Assembly: GCA_003168265.1 (NCBI GenBank) | Contig: PMSV01000004.1 | Location: 119,504 to 183,503 of the forward strand | Direction: 5' to 3' | Source of the DNA: Chitinophagaceae bacterium | Lineage (GTDB): Bacteria; Bacteroidota; Bacteroidia; Chitinophagales; Chitinophagaceae | DNA: 64,000 bases | In this document: positions 1 through 9,009 of the stretch, piece after piece | Position numbering within the stretch: the stretch's first letter is position 1 | How the letters are laid out: each line of letters begins with the position of its first letter | The notes under the pieces: generated by a model | What the model was told of the DNA's origin: nothing | Databases searched by the model: none | What the model saw: only the letters and a program-made list of their open reading frames with translations | Position numbers and translations under genes: made by a program

Positions 1-729
1 GGCGGAACGGAATATGCCCATCAGACCGATATTTCAAAGGATGCCTGCAGAGGGGACTGGCTTTTTTATCTCCAGAGTGATGAAGTCGTCCACGAAGATT
101 ATCTTCCAGGAATCCGGCAAAAATGCGAGGAGCTGCTGGCTAACGAAACAGTCGAAGGCTTGTTATTCGATTATCTTCATTTCTGGGGCGACTACAATCA
201 TTATATTGTTTCCCATGCCTGGTATAACCGGGAGATCAGGATCATTCGCAACCGGAAGGATATACATAGCTGGGGCGATGCCCAGTCATTCCGAAGGATC
301 CCGGATTTTGAGGGGTTTAATTACAGGCAAAAGCCAGGAAGTTTCAAGTTGCGGGTGGCAAGGGCAGATGCGACAATTTATCACTATGGCTGGGTCCGGC
401 CACCGCATCTCATGCAGCAAAAAAGAAAGTCCTTTCATGCTGATTATGCAGGAAGGGCCACAGCCGAAGAAGAATTCCGATCCCAGGAAAGTCAATTCGA
501 TTATGGCGATCTAAGCAGGCTTCCTGTCTTCACAAAATCTCAACCTGCTGTAATGAAAAATTGGATTAAACGGTTCGACTGGGCCCATGAACTCGATATC
601 CGGAAGAGGCAGTCCACTCCCACCAAACACAAACACGATCGGCTGAAATACCGTATCCTGACTTCGATTGAACAAAATCTGTTAGGGGGAAATCAGTTAT
701 TTACATTCAAGAATTATATTTTGGTTTGA
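1..729 (+). CDS. Glycosyltransferase family 2-like protein, 3' part only
   Basis: The frame is open from the first base of the window, so the start lies outside. The visible 242 residues contain a QSDEVVHEDYL segment, which resembles the metal- and nucleotide-sugar-binding acidic motif of inverting family 2 glycosyltransferases, followed by aromatic-rich segments (FDYLHFWGDYNHY, HAWYNREIRIIRN) that fit the acceptor half of such enzymes. Such enzymes transfer a sugar from a nucleotide donor to a glycan or lipid at the cytoplasmic membrane. No transmembrane segment is visible in this portion. The GT2 call is inference from the motif and overall appearance; the N-terminal donor-binding half, which would be decisive, is not in the window. 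Confidence 0.6.
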   Translation, partial: GGTEYAHQTDISKDACRGDWLFYLQSDEVVHEDYLPGIRQKCEELLANETVEGLLFDYLHFWGDYNHYIVSHAWYNREIRIIRNRKDIHSWGDAQSFRRIPDFEGFNYRQKPGSFKLRVARADATIYHYGWVRPPHLMQQKRKSFHADYAGRATAEEEFRSQESQFDYGDLSRLPVFTKSQPAVMKNWIKRFDWAHELDIRKRQSTPTKHKHDRLKYRILTSIEQNLLGGNQLFTFKNYILV

Positions 730-1038
730 TTGATTAATCGAATCAACCTCAAATTGTTCAGGGCGGTTAATCTCCGCCAGCCGCATACAGGCAATGGTCA
801 AATAATTCTCCGCGTCCTCCCAACGTTTTTTAGAAAATTGCTGAGTTGATTAAAAGCCCTCTTCCTATTCAAGGAATTGTTAGTGAATATTTCATCGCTG
901 AACAGGAAGTTCGGTTCAAGTTCCTGTCATTGGATAACTGGGCGCATAAAAAAGCACCCAGTCAGGGTACTAGAGGCCGCTATGAGTCTCATTTCAGTTC
1001 TCGCGCCCGTTGGCGGCTACCAATAGGATAAAAGCGGA
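730..1038. other. Gene-free gap with a short coding relic and two hairpins
   Basis: No convincing gene. On the minus strand, 849 down to 697 reads open and looks protein-like (it includes KKRWEDAENYLTIACMRLAE) but begins just after a stop and has no start codon, so it is probably a decayed gene end. Two adjacent hairpins follow: ACAGGAA/TTCCTGT within 902-927 and ACTGGGCGC/GCACCCAGT at 937-962 (one mismatch). They lie between two convergent genes, but neither is followed by a clear T-run, so a terminator role is uncertain. Confidence 0.35.
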
Positions 1039-2106
1039 TCATAACGTAATATGAATCGGCTTCCGCTTCTCCAGCGCATCGACCTTTTTCTGTTCCTCCG
1101 GCGTCAACAAACCCGGTCCCGGTACCACCCCCGCCGGCTCAAGCTCCAATCCATCATCAATTCCTTTCATCTTTGCGGGTATCCCTTCCACCATCCACTT
1201 CGGCGCCGGAAACCCCTTGAGATAATGATCGAAAAACTGTCTCTCCCTGATCATGAAATCGTTAATGGCCTTCTTATCAGAAAGCCAATGACCTTCTCCA
1301 TCATATTGCAGCATCCAGCATTTCTTACCCAGACGTCGAAGCGCCGTAAAAAATTGGATCCCTTCGGCAAAGTCCACATCCCAGTCACCCTTATTGTTCA
1401 TCAGCAATACCGGTGTTGTCAGATGCTGCGCCTGAAAAATGGGTGATGCCTGAATATAATTACCAGGCTTATCCCATAAATTACCACCCATTCGTTGTTT
1501 GCCTTCTTCATAATAATCTTGGTGATATTCACCGTTTGTTTTTATCCGATTAGACGCACTAATAAAATCCGTCCATCCGGATACCGAAATCGCGGCGGCA
1601 AACAAATGGCTATGCGTAATGATGTAGTCGGTCATATAGCCACCATAACTATGACCATCCAGACCCAATCGCTTCGAATCGACCCATGACTTCTTGCTCA
1701 AATATTCTGTCCCGGCCACTATCGAATTATAGGCGCTTTGACCCGGGTTACCAAACTTAAAGTGAATATCTGCACAAACAACTAAATAGCCATTACTTAC
1801 ATAGGTCGGGATATCGATGTCCGCGCCATCAAACTCCGGCCTCATAAATTTGTTCATGTTATCGCTCAGTCTTTCATAATAACGGAAGATAACCGGATAT
1901 TTTTTTGTCGAATCAAAATTCTCTGGTTTATATAAAATACCCTGCGTGATCTGTCCATCCAACTGTCGCCAGGTCAACAATTCACTGGTCAGCCAATTGT
2001 ATTTCTTCTTGCGGGGAAGTATTCCGGAAGGATCAGAAATTATTCCAAAAACATAAATTGTTTTTGAGTAGGAAACAAAGATTTGCAAAATGATCCGCAT
2101 TATCAA
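1039..2106 (-). pseudogene. S9 family prolyl oligopeptidase-like peptidase, N-terminally truncated
   Basis: The C-terminal alpha/beta-hydrolase domain of an S9 peptidase is complete: nucleophile Ser153 in GHSYGG, probable Asp241 in NNKGDWDVD and His273 in GEGHW, in the right order and spacing. S9 enzymes of this type normally carry a several-hundred-residue beta-propeller before the hydrolase domain and are exported. Here only about 50 residues precede it, the first 25 or so look unrelated to the family, and there is no convincing signal peptide. I infer a 5' deletion that left a hydrolase-domain fragment. It may still be translated, but without the propeller gate it is unlikely to be the original enzyme. 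Upstream on the same strand is a short gap and then a HicB-like gene. Confidence 0.75.
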
Positions 2107-2154
2107 ATTTTAAAGCTGGGCTCATTGCGCATTAACAAGGACTTGATTACCCGT

Positions 2155-2508
2155 TTAAACTTGACCTAGTGACTTCGCCAGCGTAGAATCAATCGCTTGC
2201 CTAACAAAATCATTTAAGGAAATATTTTTCATTTTCGAATAAAGAGCTGCCTGACGATGAAGATCAGGAGGTATGCTTACATTAAAAGATCCCTTATAAG
2301 TTTTCTCTGGCTCCTTGTTCAACTTACTGCAGGTCTCAAGATAGTCATCAACCGCTTGGTGGAAAGCCTTTTTTAATTCCCTGACAGTAACAGCTTCGAA
2401 ACTTACCAGGTCATTGATGCCATGAATCCTGCCGTAGAACACTTCATCCTCGCTGCTGAAATGAATAGCAGAGAAATAATCTTTGTATTTTAATATTTCA
2501 TTCACCAT
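2155..2508 (-). CDS. HicB-like antitoxin (orphan)
   Basis: 117 residues. The N-terminal part (about 1-75) resembles the degenerate RNase H-like fold of HicB antitoxins (YSAIHFSSEDEVFYGRI, then a helix with AVDDYLETC). The C-terminal part (about 80-117) has the look of a ribbon-helix-helix DNA-binding domain (GSFNVSIPPDLHRQAALYS, then a helix). HicB proteins neutralise the mRNA interferase HicA and repress their own operon. No complete HicA is present next to it on either side; only about 20 codons upstream (including THYQIEQIVETLKESGF) read as protein-like without a start. It is therefore an orphan antitoxin or the rest of a decayed pair. Confidence 0.7.
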   Translation of the reverse strand: MVNEILKYKDYFSAIHFSSEDEVFYGRIHGINDLVSFEAVTVRELKKAFHQAVDDYLETCSKLNKEPEKTYKGSFNVSIPPDLHRQAALYSKMKNISLNDFVRQAIDSTLAKSLGQV

Positions 2509-2622
2509 TTAAAAATCCACTTTCTTTTAAAGTTTCAACTATTTGTTCAATTTGGTAATGCGTCAAAATAGGAAAATTTATGCAGACAAAGACCCGCATT
2601 CGCAAATTTAAAAATAATTCAG

Positions 2623-2651
2623 TTTAATGCCCGGAACTCCATTTACCTTTG
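2623..2651 (+). promoter_or_regulatory. Candidate Bacteroidota-type promoter for the DinB-like gene
   Basis: TACCTTTG at 2644-2651 matches the Bacteroidota -7 consensus TAnnTTTG exactly, and TTTA at 2623-2626 lies 17 bases upstream as a plausible -33 element. Transcription would begin near 2657, giving a leader of about 45 bases before the ATG at 2701. Motif evidence only. Confidence 0.4.
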
Positions 2652-2700
2652 AGCGGTATACTTAAACCACTAACTATTCTTGCTCCCAAATTTTTTTATT

Positions 2701-3315
2701 ATGAAAAGGCTTTTTCTACTCAGCATTTTATTTATTGCCGCCAGTTTCAGTCATCCCCTGAAAGAAGGCAGCATGACCCCGGAAGAAAGAAAATTTGCTG
2801 TCGATTATTTCAATAAAACCAAGGAGAGACTGCTGAAAGATATTAAGGGACTGAGTCCTGAACAACTGAATTTCAGGGCAGATACAGCCCATTGGTCAGT
2901 GAGCCAGTGCGTCGAACATATTGCCCTGGCGGAAAATATGATCTGGCAATTCTGCATGATGGGTCTCAAGCAGCCCGCGGACCCTGAAAAAGCCAGCGAA
3001 GACAAATTCACCACGGAAAAACTTATCAGCCTCGTGCTGGATCGAAGCACAAAGTTCAAAGCCCCTGATATGCTGCAGCCCGGCAAAAAATTTCAGAGCT
3101 TTGACGAATCGGTTCATGCTTATCTTTCAAGGCGGGATTCCACGATCGCCTATCTCGCCAGCACCCAGGACCTTTTGAAGGATCATTATATCAATCACCC
3201 CGCTTTTGGCGTGATAAACCTTTATCATGCTGTGATTTTTGTCGCGGCGCACAGCGAGCGGCATACCGAGCAGGTCGAAGAAGTGATGGCGAATCCTGCC
3301 TTCCCGAAAAAATAG
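2701..3315 (+). CDS. DinB-like four-helix protein with signal peptide
   Basis: The start is the ATG at 2701: it begins a clean signal peptide (MKRLFLLSILFIAASFS), and the seven codons that could extend it upstream need a TTG. The mature part is about 185 residues and follows the DinB/YfiT pattern: a first helix with LLKDIKGLSPEQLNFR, then WSVSQCVEHIALAENMIW carrying the first histidine of the usual three-histidine metal site, and a late HSERHTEQ carrying the others. Such proteins are mostly uncharacterised metalloproteins, some of them thiol transferases. Export to the periplasm is inferred. A Crp-type regulator follows 31 bases downstream and could be co-transcribed. Confidence 0.75.
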   Translation: MKRLFLLSILFIAASFSHPLKEGSMTPEERKFAVDYFNKTKERLLKDIKGLSPEQLNFRADTAHWSVSQCVEHIALAENMIWQFCMMGLKQPADPEKASEDKFTTEKLISLVLDRSTKFKAPDMLQPGKKFQSFDESVHAYLSRRDSTIAYLASTQDLLKDHYINHPAFGVINLYHAVIFVAAHSERHTEQVEEVMANPAFPKK

Positions 3316-3346
3316 ATGAGCGTCCCTCTGAACCAAACATGCGGAC

Positions 3347-3928
3347 ATGTTCGGAAAAATATTCGATGAACTCAAATCCCGGGGCCCCCTGGCCCCGGCC
3401 AAATGGGAGGAATATATCAGTTGCTATCACAGAATAGAGATCCCTTCCAGACATGTCTTGCTTAAAGAGGGAGAGATCGCACGCAGGTCTTATTTTGTAG
3501 AGAAGGGTTGTCTTCGGGTCTGGTTCAATAACCACGGAAAAGACCTCACCTATCGCTTTGTCCTGGAAAATCAATTTGTTTCCTCAGCCGAAAGTTATCG
3601 CAAAGGCAACCCCAGCCTTTTCTCCATCGAATCCATCGAACCCTGCATTGTCCACTGGATACATAAAAAGGACCTGGACAAGATCCTCGAAGAGATGCAG
3701 GAGATCCCTGCCTTCCGTAAAGATTATATGAATGCCCTCTTCGAAAGGCAACTAGACTATATGAATAAATTTCTTTCCTTTATCCGCGACAGCCCTGCCG
3801 AACGTTACCAGCGACTTCTTGAGGATAGCCCTGAGATCATACAGCGCGTCCCCCAACATTATATTGCTTCCTACCTGGGCATCAGCCCGGTCCACCTGAG
3901 CAGGATCAGGAATAAAATCAAAAGATAA
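3347..3928 (+). CDS. Crp/Fnr family transcriptional regulator
   Basis: 193 residues. Residues about 20-115 form a cyclic-nucleotide-binding-like beta-roll (SRHVLLKEGEIARRSYFVEKG, then LRVWFNNHGKDLTYRF). A linking helix (FERQLDYMNKFLSFIRD) leads to a C-terminal HTH (VPQHYIASYLGISPVHLSRIR), which is the usual Crp arrangement in Bacteroidota. No Fnr-type cysteine cluster is present, so oxygen sensing through an iron-sulphur cluster is unlikely; the ligand is unknown. It follows the DinB-like gene in the same direction, so that gene is a plausible partner or target. Confidence 0.85.
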   Translation: MFGKIFDELKSRGPLAPAKWEEYISCYHRIEIPSRHVLLKEGEIARRSYFVEKGCLRVWFNNHGKDLTYRFVLENQFVSSAESYRKGNPSLFSIESIEPCIVHWIHKKDLDKILEEMQEIPAFRKDYMNALFERQLDYMNKFLSFIRDSPAERYQRLLEDSPEIIQRVPQHYIASYLGISPVHLSRIRNKIKR

Positions 3929-3974
3929 TTTGAGCGCTAGAGATGCAACATAAATTGGCGATTACCCAACTTTA

Positions 3975-4346
3975 ATGGTAAACAATAATATGATTACAAA
4001 AAATCTAACCATTGCTATGGCTTTTTTTGGCGCAATTATTTTTCCTCCGTCTACCTGCGATATTTCAGGCAAATGGTCAGGCCCCTTTGCCGGCCTGGAC
4101 GGAAATTCTTACAATTTAAGCTACGAATTCAAAGTGAGCGGGAATAAATTGTCTGGTAATGCAACCTGGCCCGAAGGCACCGTATCGATTGATTCGGGAA
4201 CCATACTAGATTCCTCGATCCGGTTTAACCTAAATTTTGATGGCGAGATCATCCCCCATAGCGGATACTGTTATAAGGATTCTATCAGCATGAATATCAT
4301 TCTAAATTCGACCCCAATGCATTTTACACTCAAAAAGAATCGATAA
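3975..4346 (+). CDS. Small exported beta-rich protein of unknown function
   Basis: 123 residues from the first ATG; a second ATG at 3990 (MITKNLTIAMAFFGAIIF) is equally good and places the hydrophobic export segment at the very N-terminus. The remainder alternates short beta strands (ISGKWSGPF, YNLSYEFKVSGNKLSG, MNIILNSTPMHFTLKKN), a pattern common in small periplasmic lipocalin-like proteins of this phylum. No catalytic motif is seen. I do not recognise a family. Confidence 0.55.
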   Translation: MVNNNMITKNLTIAMAFFGAIIFPPSTCDISGKWSGPFAGLDGNSYNLSYEFKVSGNKLSGNATWPEGTVSIDSGTILDSSIRFNLNFDGEIIPHSGYCYKDSISMNIILNSTPMHFTLKKNR

Positions 4347-4362
4347 ATGGCAGTCGGGTGTT

Positions 4363-5313
4363 TTAGGGAATGATCACGATCCGCTTACCCGCCAACTCAT
4401 TCTGTTCCCAGGCCCAGGCAATTTCCGAAAGTGGAACCCTCAGAATATCCATATGGAATTTCTGCTGCCTGATCCCCTCCCAGACGCCCTCTATCTCCTT
4501 CGTTAATATATCCCAGGAAATGGTACCCACCCCCATCATCTGAAGACCGGAAGTCCTCAAGGCAGAGGCCGGAAGTTTAATATCCGAACCCGCCATGCCC
4601 CCGATCTCTATATAACGGATATTCCTTTTTGCAAATCCAACTTCCTGTGGAATAAAAGTGCTGATTAGTATTTCTGCGGGATGGCCCCAAAGAAAATCAA
4701 CAACCACATCTATAGTGAGCTGTTGAAAGGCTTTCTTCAAATTTTCATCTGATTGACGGAGATCAATAACCTCATCGGCTCCAAGGGCTCCTAAAAGTTC
4801 AAGGGATTCCGGGTTCCTTCCCGTCCCGATCACGCAGCCGGCTCCCAGCATTTTGGCAACCTGGAATGCGATCCTTCCCGAAACACCGGTTGCCCCATTG
4901 ACAAGTACTGTCTCGCCTGCCTGCAATTTTGCGGAATATTTTAATGGTAATAGTGAGGTCAGCACGGAAGGAGGAATAGCCGCTGCTTCTGCCGGATCAA
5001 TCCCTTCAGGAATCGGAATCGAATAACCGGCGACCACTTTTTCTGCAAATGCCCCATAGGGCGGCTTCATATTCCCGAAGCCAACCAGCTTTCCATCGGG
5101 AGTCCTGCCAATACCATCCGTCCCTACGATTGCTGGGAATTGGGGATATAATTTTTTACTGGAATAATGATTGCCCTTCACCGTGCCCTTGTCGAAATTT
5201 TCCAAGACAGTTGCCAGCACTTCAACCAGGATCTCTCCCTCACCGGGAATCGGATCTGGAAATTCGCTGTATTTGGGGATATCATTGAACCCGTTGATTA
5301 CCGCTGCTTTCAT
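4363..5313 (-). CDS. Quinone oxidoreductase-like MDR dehydrogenase
   Basis: 316 residues with the medium-chain dehydrogenase layout: an N-terminal GroES-like domain (YPQFPAIVGTDGIGR) and a Rossmann domain with the nucleotide-binding stretch VLVNGATGVSGRIAFQVAKMLGAG, followed by VIGTGRN as the second strand. The cysteine cluster of zinc alcohol dehydrogenases is absent, so this is a zinc-independent, probably NADPH-dependent quinone or enone reductase acting in the cytoplasm. The physiological substrate cannot be told. It is convergent with the preceding small exported protein. Confidence 0.85.
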   Translation of the reverse strand: MKAAVINGFNDIPKYSEFPDPIPGEGEILVEVLATVLENFDKGTVKGNHYSSKKLYPQFPAIVGTDGIGRTPDGKLVGFGNMKPPYGAFAEKVVAGYSIPIPEGIDPAEAAAIPPSVLTSLLPLKYSAKLQAGETVLVNGATGVSGRIAFQVAKMLGAGCVIGTGRNPESLELLGALGADEVIDLRQSDENLKKAFQQLTIDVVVDFLWGHPAEILISTFIPQEVGFAKRNIRYIEIGGMAGSDIKLPASALRTSGLQMMGVGTISWDILTKEIEGVWEGIRQQKFHMDILRVPLSEIAWAWEQNELAGKRIVIIP

Positions 5314-5385
5314 GATGAATATTTAAAGCAAAAATCGCTTTAGAAAATCCCGCAAACATTAACATTTGATAAGAAATCGGAGTCC

Positions 5386-5757
5386 CTATATCCGGGTTTG
5401 GGTCCTACTCTTTTCCTTTGGGCTTATCACCTCATTATAAGCCACAGTCAGAACCTCAATCAGCAGGTTTATGGAGATGGTGTCCAGTTCGAGTGTAGTA
5501 GCTCCCTTTTCCCCCCATTTGTTCGGAACCGGATAGATATTATCGGGATCCTTTTCGCAGAATTGCTTTTGCTGAGCCGGAGTCAAAAAAAGATTGGCAG
5601 TATTGTTCTTGTCAAGGTAGGTGGAGAACATTCTTTTCCCCTTCACTTTGAAGGCGATTCGGTCAAAATGCTTTACCTGCTCCGTTTTCGGAAAGGAAAG
5701 GGCGATTTCGATATACCTGAGTTCGGAAATCACAGCATAATTTACGAAAAAATCCAT
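5386..5757 (-). CDS. MmcQ/YjbR family protein
   Basis: 123 residues. The pattern ALSFPKTEQVKHFDRIAFKV, then a beta strand with KRMFSTY, LTPAQQKQFCEKDP and IYPVPNKWGEKGATTLELD is the recognisable signature of the small YjbR/MmcQ fold, which resembles a DNA-binding double-wing. The molecular role is unknown; several members sit beside regulators. The first 15 or so residues look less conserved, so the true start may be slightly downstream. Confidence 0.75.
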   Translation of the reverse strand: MDFFVNYAVISELRYIEIALSFPKTEQVKHFDRIAFKVKGKRMFSTYLDKNNTANLFLTPAQQKQFCEKDPDNIYPVPNKWGEKGATTLELDTISINLLIEVLTVAYNEVISPKEKSRTQTRI

Positions 5758-5894
5758 TCACCCGCACAATGCCCCCCATGACCAGTCAACAGGGCCGCAC
5801 ACCCATTTATAAGTTTAGCAAATTATTTTTTAAACTTCCGGCCCCTTTTCTTGTTAAAATCATAAGACCGGCCGACGAGCTTAAAACACGCAAT

Positions 5895-8051
5895 ATGAAA
5901 AATCTGGTTTTTAAAATGTCGCTCTCAGCAATTCTGCTGATCTCCGCGCAATTTGCCTTTTCCCAGGAAGAATGGCCTAAATGGATCACGATGGACAATG
6001 GAACGGTGATCAATCTTTACCAACCTCAAACTGAGAATTTTTCCGGAAACAAGCTGACCCTGCGTCTGGCCATTTCCGTGGCTGAAAATGGAAGCCAGCA
6101 ACCCGAATTCGGGGTATGCTGGATCAATGCAGTAGCCGAGACGGATAAAGACAAGAGGGAAGTCACACTGGAATCGGTCAATGTGAAGGACCTGAAATTC
6201 CAGGGAGACAGCGGCATCGTATCGAGAGTCGCCCTGAAACCGGCGATAGAATCGCATTTTCTACAACTAGCGGGAGTCCTTCCATTGGATGAATTGCTTT
6301 CGAGCCTGGACGATTACCAGACGGAAACCAAACAATCCGAAAACATCAATAGCCAGTTGCCGCAGGTTTATTATCGTAACAAACCATCGATGCTGGTTCT
6401 CATTGACGGAGATCCTAAGATCAAAACAGATCCTCATACGAAACTGGACCGTGTACTCAATACGCCTTTCACCATGATCCGCTTCTCGGATGGGAAATTT
6501 TATCTTTATGGGGAAGACCATTGGTATGTTGCTCCTGCAGCAACCGGGCCCTATACCTATACGAATGATAAAGTAGATCGTAAACTTAAAAAGGTAGCCA
6601 GGGAAATCAAGAAAGCCGCTGAAAAAAACGGCGACGGGAAGATCGATGAACCCGCACAAAATCCGGTTGATGATATTCTTGTAAGTATGAGCCCGGCCGA
6701 GTTGATCCAGACCGACGGCGAACCCAACCTCGTACCGATTGCCGGAACCTCCCTGCTCTACGTTAAAAATTCCGATAACGATATTTTTGTGGACACACAG
6801 AGTCAACAGTATTATGTGCTGCTGTCGGGGCGTTGGTACAGTGCAAAGGGACTCGGAGAAAATAACACCTGGACCCATATCGCCGCGAGTGAACTTCCTG
6901 CTGATTTTGCCAAGATCCCTGAAGGTTCTCCTAAGGATGCGGTTTTAGCAAGTATAGCCGGGACTCCGGAAGCAAAGGAAGCTGTTATCGACGCACAGAT
7001 CCCGCAAACTGCCAAGGTCGACCGCAAGTCGGCTAATACAAATATTGTGTACGATGGCCAGGCCAGCTTCCAGCCCATCGAAGGCACGGATATGCAATAT
7101 GCCGTGAACACCAGTTCAACCGTCTTCCTGGAACAGGGCGTTTACTATGCCGTAGATAATGGGATCTGGTTTACAGCAACCGACCCCATGGGTCCCTGGT
7201 CCGTGAGCAATAACCGTCCGGCCCAGATCGATCAGATACCACCCAGTTGCCCGGCTTACAATGCAAAATTTGTATATATCTATGATTCCACACCGGATTA
7301 TGTCTATGAGGGTTATACTTCCGGTTACCTGAACAGTTTTGTCGATGGGCCGACTCTGGTCTATGGCACGGGATTCTATTACGGCGGATGGTGGGGTAAT
7401 TTCTATTATCCTCGTCCCTGGACCTGGGGATTTGGAATGTGTTATAATCCCTGGACTGGATGGGGTTTCGGTGCCGGATTCGGTTACGATTGGTTTGATG
7501 ACTGGTGGTTCTGGGATATCGGCTTTGGTTGGGGTGGCTGGTGGGGTGGCGGATGGTGGGGAGGCGCAGCCTTCTATCGTCCTGTCTACCGCGACTGGCA
7601 CGGAGGCCGTTTTACTTCAGACAGAAGAGGCGGCTATTATGGAAGAAATGCCGTTGTCAACCAAGGCACGCATATGCATATGCATTACAATAACAATGTT
7701 TATCGGGGCAGGCCCGGAGTCGTAGCTCCTCCTGAAAGGGGTGGAACAGCCGTCTCGGGTAATAATGGCTCGCGCTCTTCATCAGCAACCGGAAGAACGA
7801 TTATGACCGACCGCCAGGGGAATGTCTATCAAAAAGCTGAAAACGGCAACTGGCAACAACGCGTAAATAAGGCCTGGACACCGGCTCCGGCAACAAATAC
7901 TCAAAGACTCAATACACAGAATCAGAATAGTTCACGCGGCGCCGTCCGAGCCACAAATTTCCAGCATGCAAGCAATTTCGGATCGATCAGGTCCGGAGGC
8001 GGAGCGAGATTCAGCGGTGGCGGTGGAGGCGGCAGAGGAGGAAGGAGGTGA
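5895..8051 (+). CDS. Large secreted Trp/Gly-rich protein with repeated beta modules
   Basis: The start is the ATG at 5895, which begins a signal peptide (KMSLSAILLISAQFAFSQ); the 42 codons upstream contain no export signal. The mature protein of about 690 residues has three related beta modules near residues 200-270, 310-380 and 440-500, each with a strand ending in 'YYV..G.WY' or 'YYAVDNGIWF' followed by a 'GPW' or 'GPY' turn. Next comes a stretch near 530-610 extremely rich in Trp, Gly and Tyr (WGFGMCYNPWTGWGFGAGFG), and a Ser/Gly/Arg-rich tail ending RFSGGGGGGRGGRR. Such proteins are annotated in related genomes as carbohydrate-binding-like, but I see no catalytic motif. Surface or envelope location is inferred. 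Confidence 0.65.
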   Translation: MKNLVFKMSLSAILLISAQFAFSQEEWPKWITMDNGTVINLYQPQTENFSGNKLTLRLAISVAENGSQQPEFGVCWINAVAETDKDKREVTLESVNVKDLKFQGDSGIVSRVALKPAIESHFLQLAGVLPLDELLSSLDDYQTETKQSENINSQLPQVYYRNKPSMLVLIDGDPKIKTDPHTKLDRVLNTPFTMIRFSDGKFYLYGEDHWYVAPAATGPYTYTNDKVDRKLKKVAREIKKAAEKNGDGKIDEPAQNPVDDILVSMSPAELIQTDGEPNLVPIAGTSLLYVKNSDNDIFVDTQSQQYYVLLSGRWYSAKGLGENNTWTHIAASELPADFAKIPEGSPKDAVLASIAGTPEAKEAVIDAQIPQTAKVDRKSANTNIVYDGQASFQPIEGTDMQYAVNTSSTVFLEQGVYYAVDNGIWFTATDPMGPWSVSNNRPAQIDQIPPSCPAYNAKFVYIYDSTPDYVYEGYTSGYLNSFVDGPTLVYGTGFYYGGWWGNFYYPRPWTWGFGMCYNPWTGWGFGAGFGYDWFDDWWFWDIGFGWGGWWGGGWWGGAAFYRPVYRDWHGGRFTSDRRGGYYGRNAVVNQGTHMHMHYNNNVYRGRPGVVAPPERGGTAVSGNNGSRSSSATGRTIMTDRQGNVYQKAENGNWQQRVNKAWTPAPATNTQRLNTQNQNSSRGAVRATNFQHASNFGSIRSGGGARFSGGGGGGRGGRR

Positions 8052-8099
8052 GTGACCCTTTTCTTAATCTGGTTTAATGGAAACCCTTTGTCCTGGATT

Positions 8100-8107
8100 T
8101 AACTTTG
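8100..8107 (+). promoter_or_regulatory. Candidate -7 box for the pirin gene
   Basis: TAACTTTG matches TAnnTTTG exactly and ends 18 bases before the ATG at 8126. TTTA at 8073-8076 is a possible -33 element at a rather long 23-base spacing. Motif evidence only. Confidence 0.35.
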
Positions 8108-8125
8108 CATCCTCAAATTAAATTC

Positions 8126-9004
8126 ATGGCTGCAAAGTATATTGAGCGAATCTTTACTCCCTCTGGAAAACACTTTGTTGGGGATGGGTTCCTGGTCCAA
8201 AATGTCATTCCCGGAAGCCAGGGATTGAGTATGGAAAGGATGAGTCCCTTCATCCTGCTGGATTACAATGAACCTCATTATTTTCCGCCTTCTGAAACGC
8301 CCAGAGGCGTGGGTGTCCATCCCCATCGCGGATTTGAGACCGTGACGATTGCCTACAAAGGCAAGGTGGAGCATCATGACAGTCATGGCGGCGGTGGCGT
8401 GATCGAAGAAGGCGATGTGCAATGGATGACCGCAGCTTCCGGTGTGCTTCACAAGGAATTCCATGAAAAGCAATGGAGCAGTAAGGGCGGCATATTTCAA
8501 ATGGTGCAACTCTGGGTCAACCTTCCCTCTAAATACAAGATGAGCTCTCCGAAATACCAAACTATTTCAGGAAAGGAGATGCCTGTTTACCCGATTGGCG
8601 ATAATGTCTCTGAAGTCCGGGTCATTGCCGGAGAATACAAGTCTCTGAAGGGTAAGGCATCTACATTTACACCCCTTCATTTGCTGAATGCCAGACTCCA
8701 GACGGGTGCCGGAACAGATTTTAGTTTCCCTCCGGAATTCAACACGGCTTTACTGGTCTTATCCGGTTCCATTTCAATTAACGGGAAGGAAAAGGTACAG
8801 GCCAATCAGTTTGCATTATTCAAAAATGAGGACGAGGAATTTGAAATCAGTGCAATGGAAGATTCCGAAACCCTAATCCTGAGCGGTGAACCCCTTCGGG
8901 AACCCATCGCTGCCCAGGGGCCTTTTGTGATGAATACCAGGCAGGAACTGATGCAGGCCTTCGATGACTTTAAGAAAGGCAAATTCGGCACACTTCAAGA
9001 TTAA
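8126..9004 (+). CDS. Pirin family protein
   Basis: 292 residues from the ATG at 8126. The N-terminal cupin barrel has the pirin metal-site pattern: HPHRGFETVT, then EHHDSHGGGGVIEEGDVQWMTA and GVLHKEFHE. The C-terminal second barrel lacks metal ligands, as usual. Bacterial pirins are iron-binding bicupins; some oxidise quercetin and some bind metabolic enzymes, so the biochemical role here is open. The GNAT gene starts 5 bases after its stop, so the two are very likely one transcript. Confidence 0.9.
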   Translation: MAAKYIERIFTPSGKHFVGDGFLVQNVIPGSQGLSMERMSPFILLDYNEPHYFPPSETPRGVGVHPHRGFETVTIAYKGKVEHHDSHGGGGVIEEGDVQWMTAASGVLHKEFHEKQWSSKGGIFQMVQLWVNLPSKYKMSSPKYQTISGKEMPVYPIGDNVSEVRVIAGEYKSLKGKASTFTPLHLLNARLQTGAGTDFSFPPEFNTALLVLSGSISINGKEKVQANQFALFKNEDEEFEISAMEDSETLILSGEPLREPIAAQGPFVMNTRQELMQAFDDFKKGKFGTLQD

Positions 9005-9009
9005 CGGAT

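Noticed and set aside
2509..2600. HicA toxin gene upstream of hicB
   Set aside because: Only about 20 readable codons without a start or the GSHxxY motif; cannot be called.
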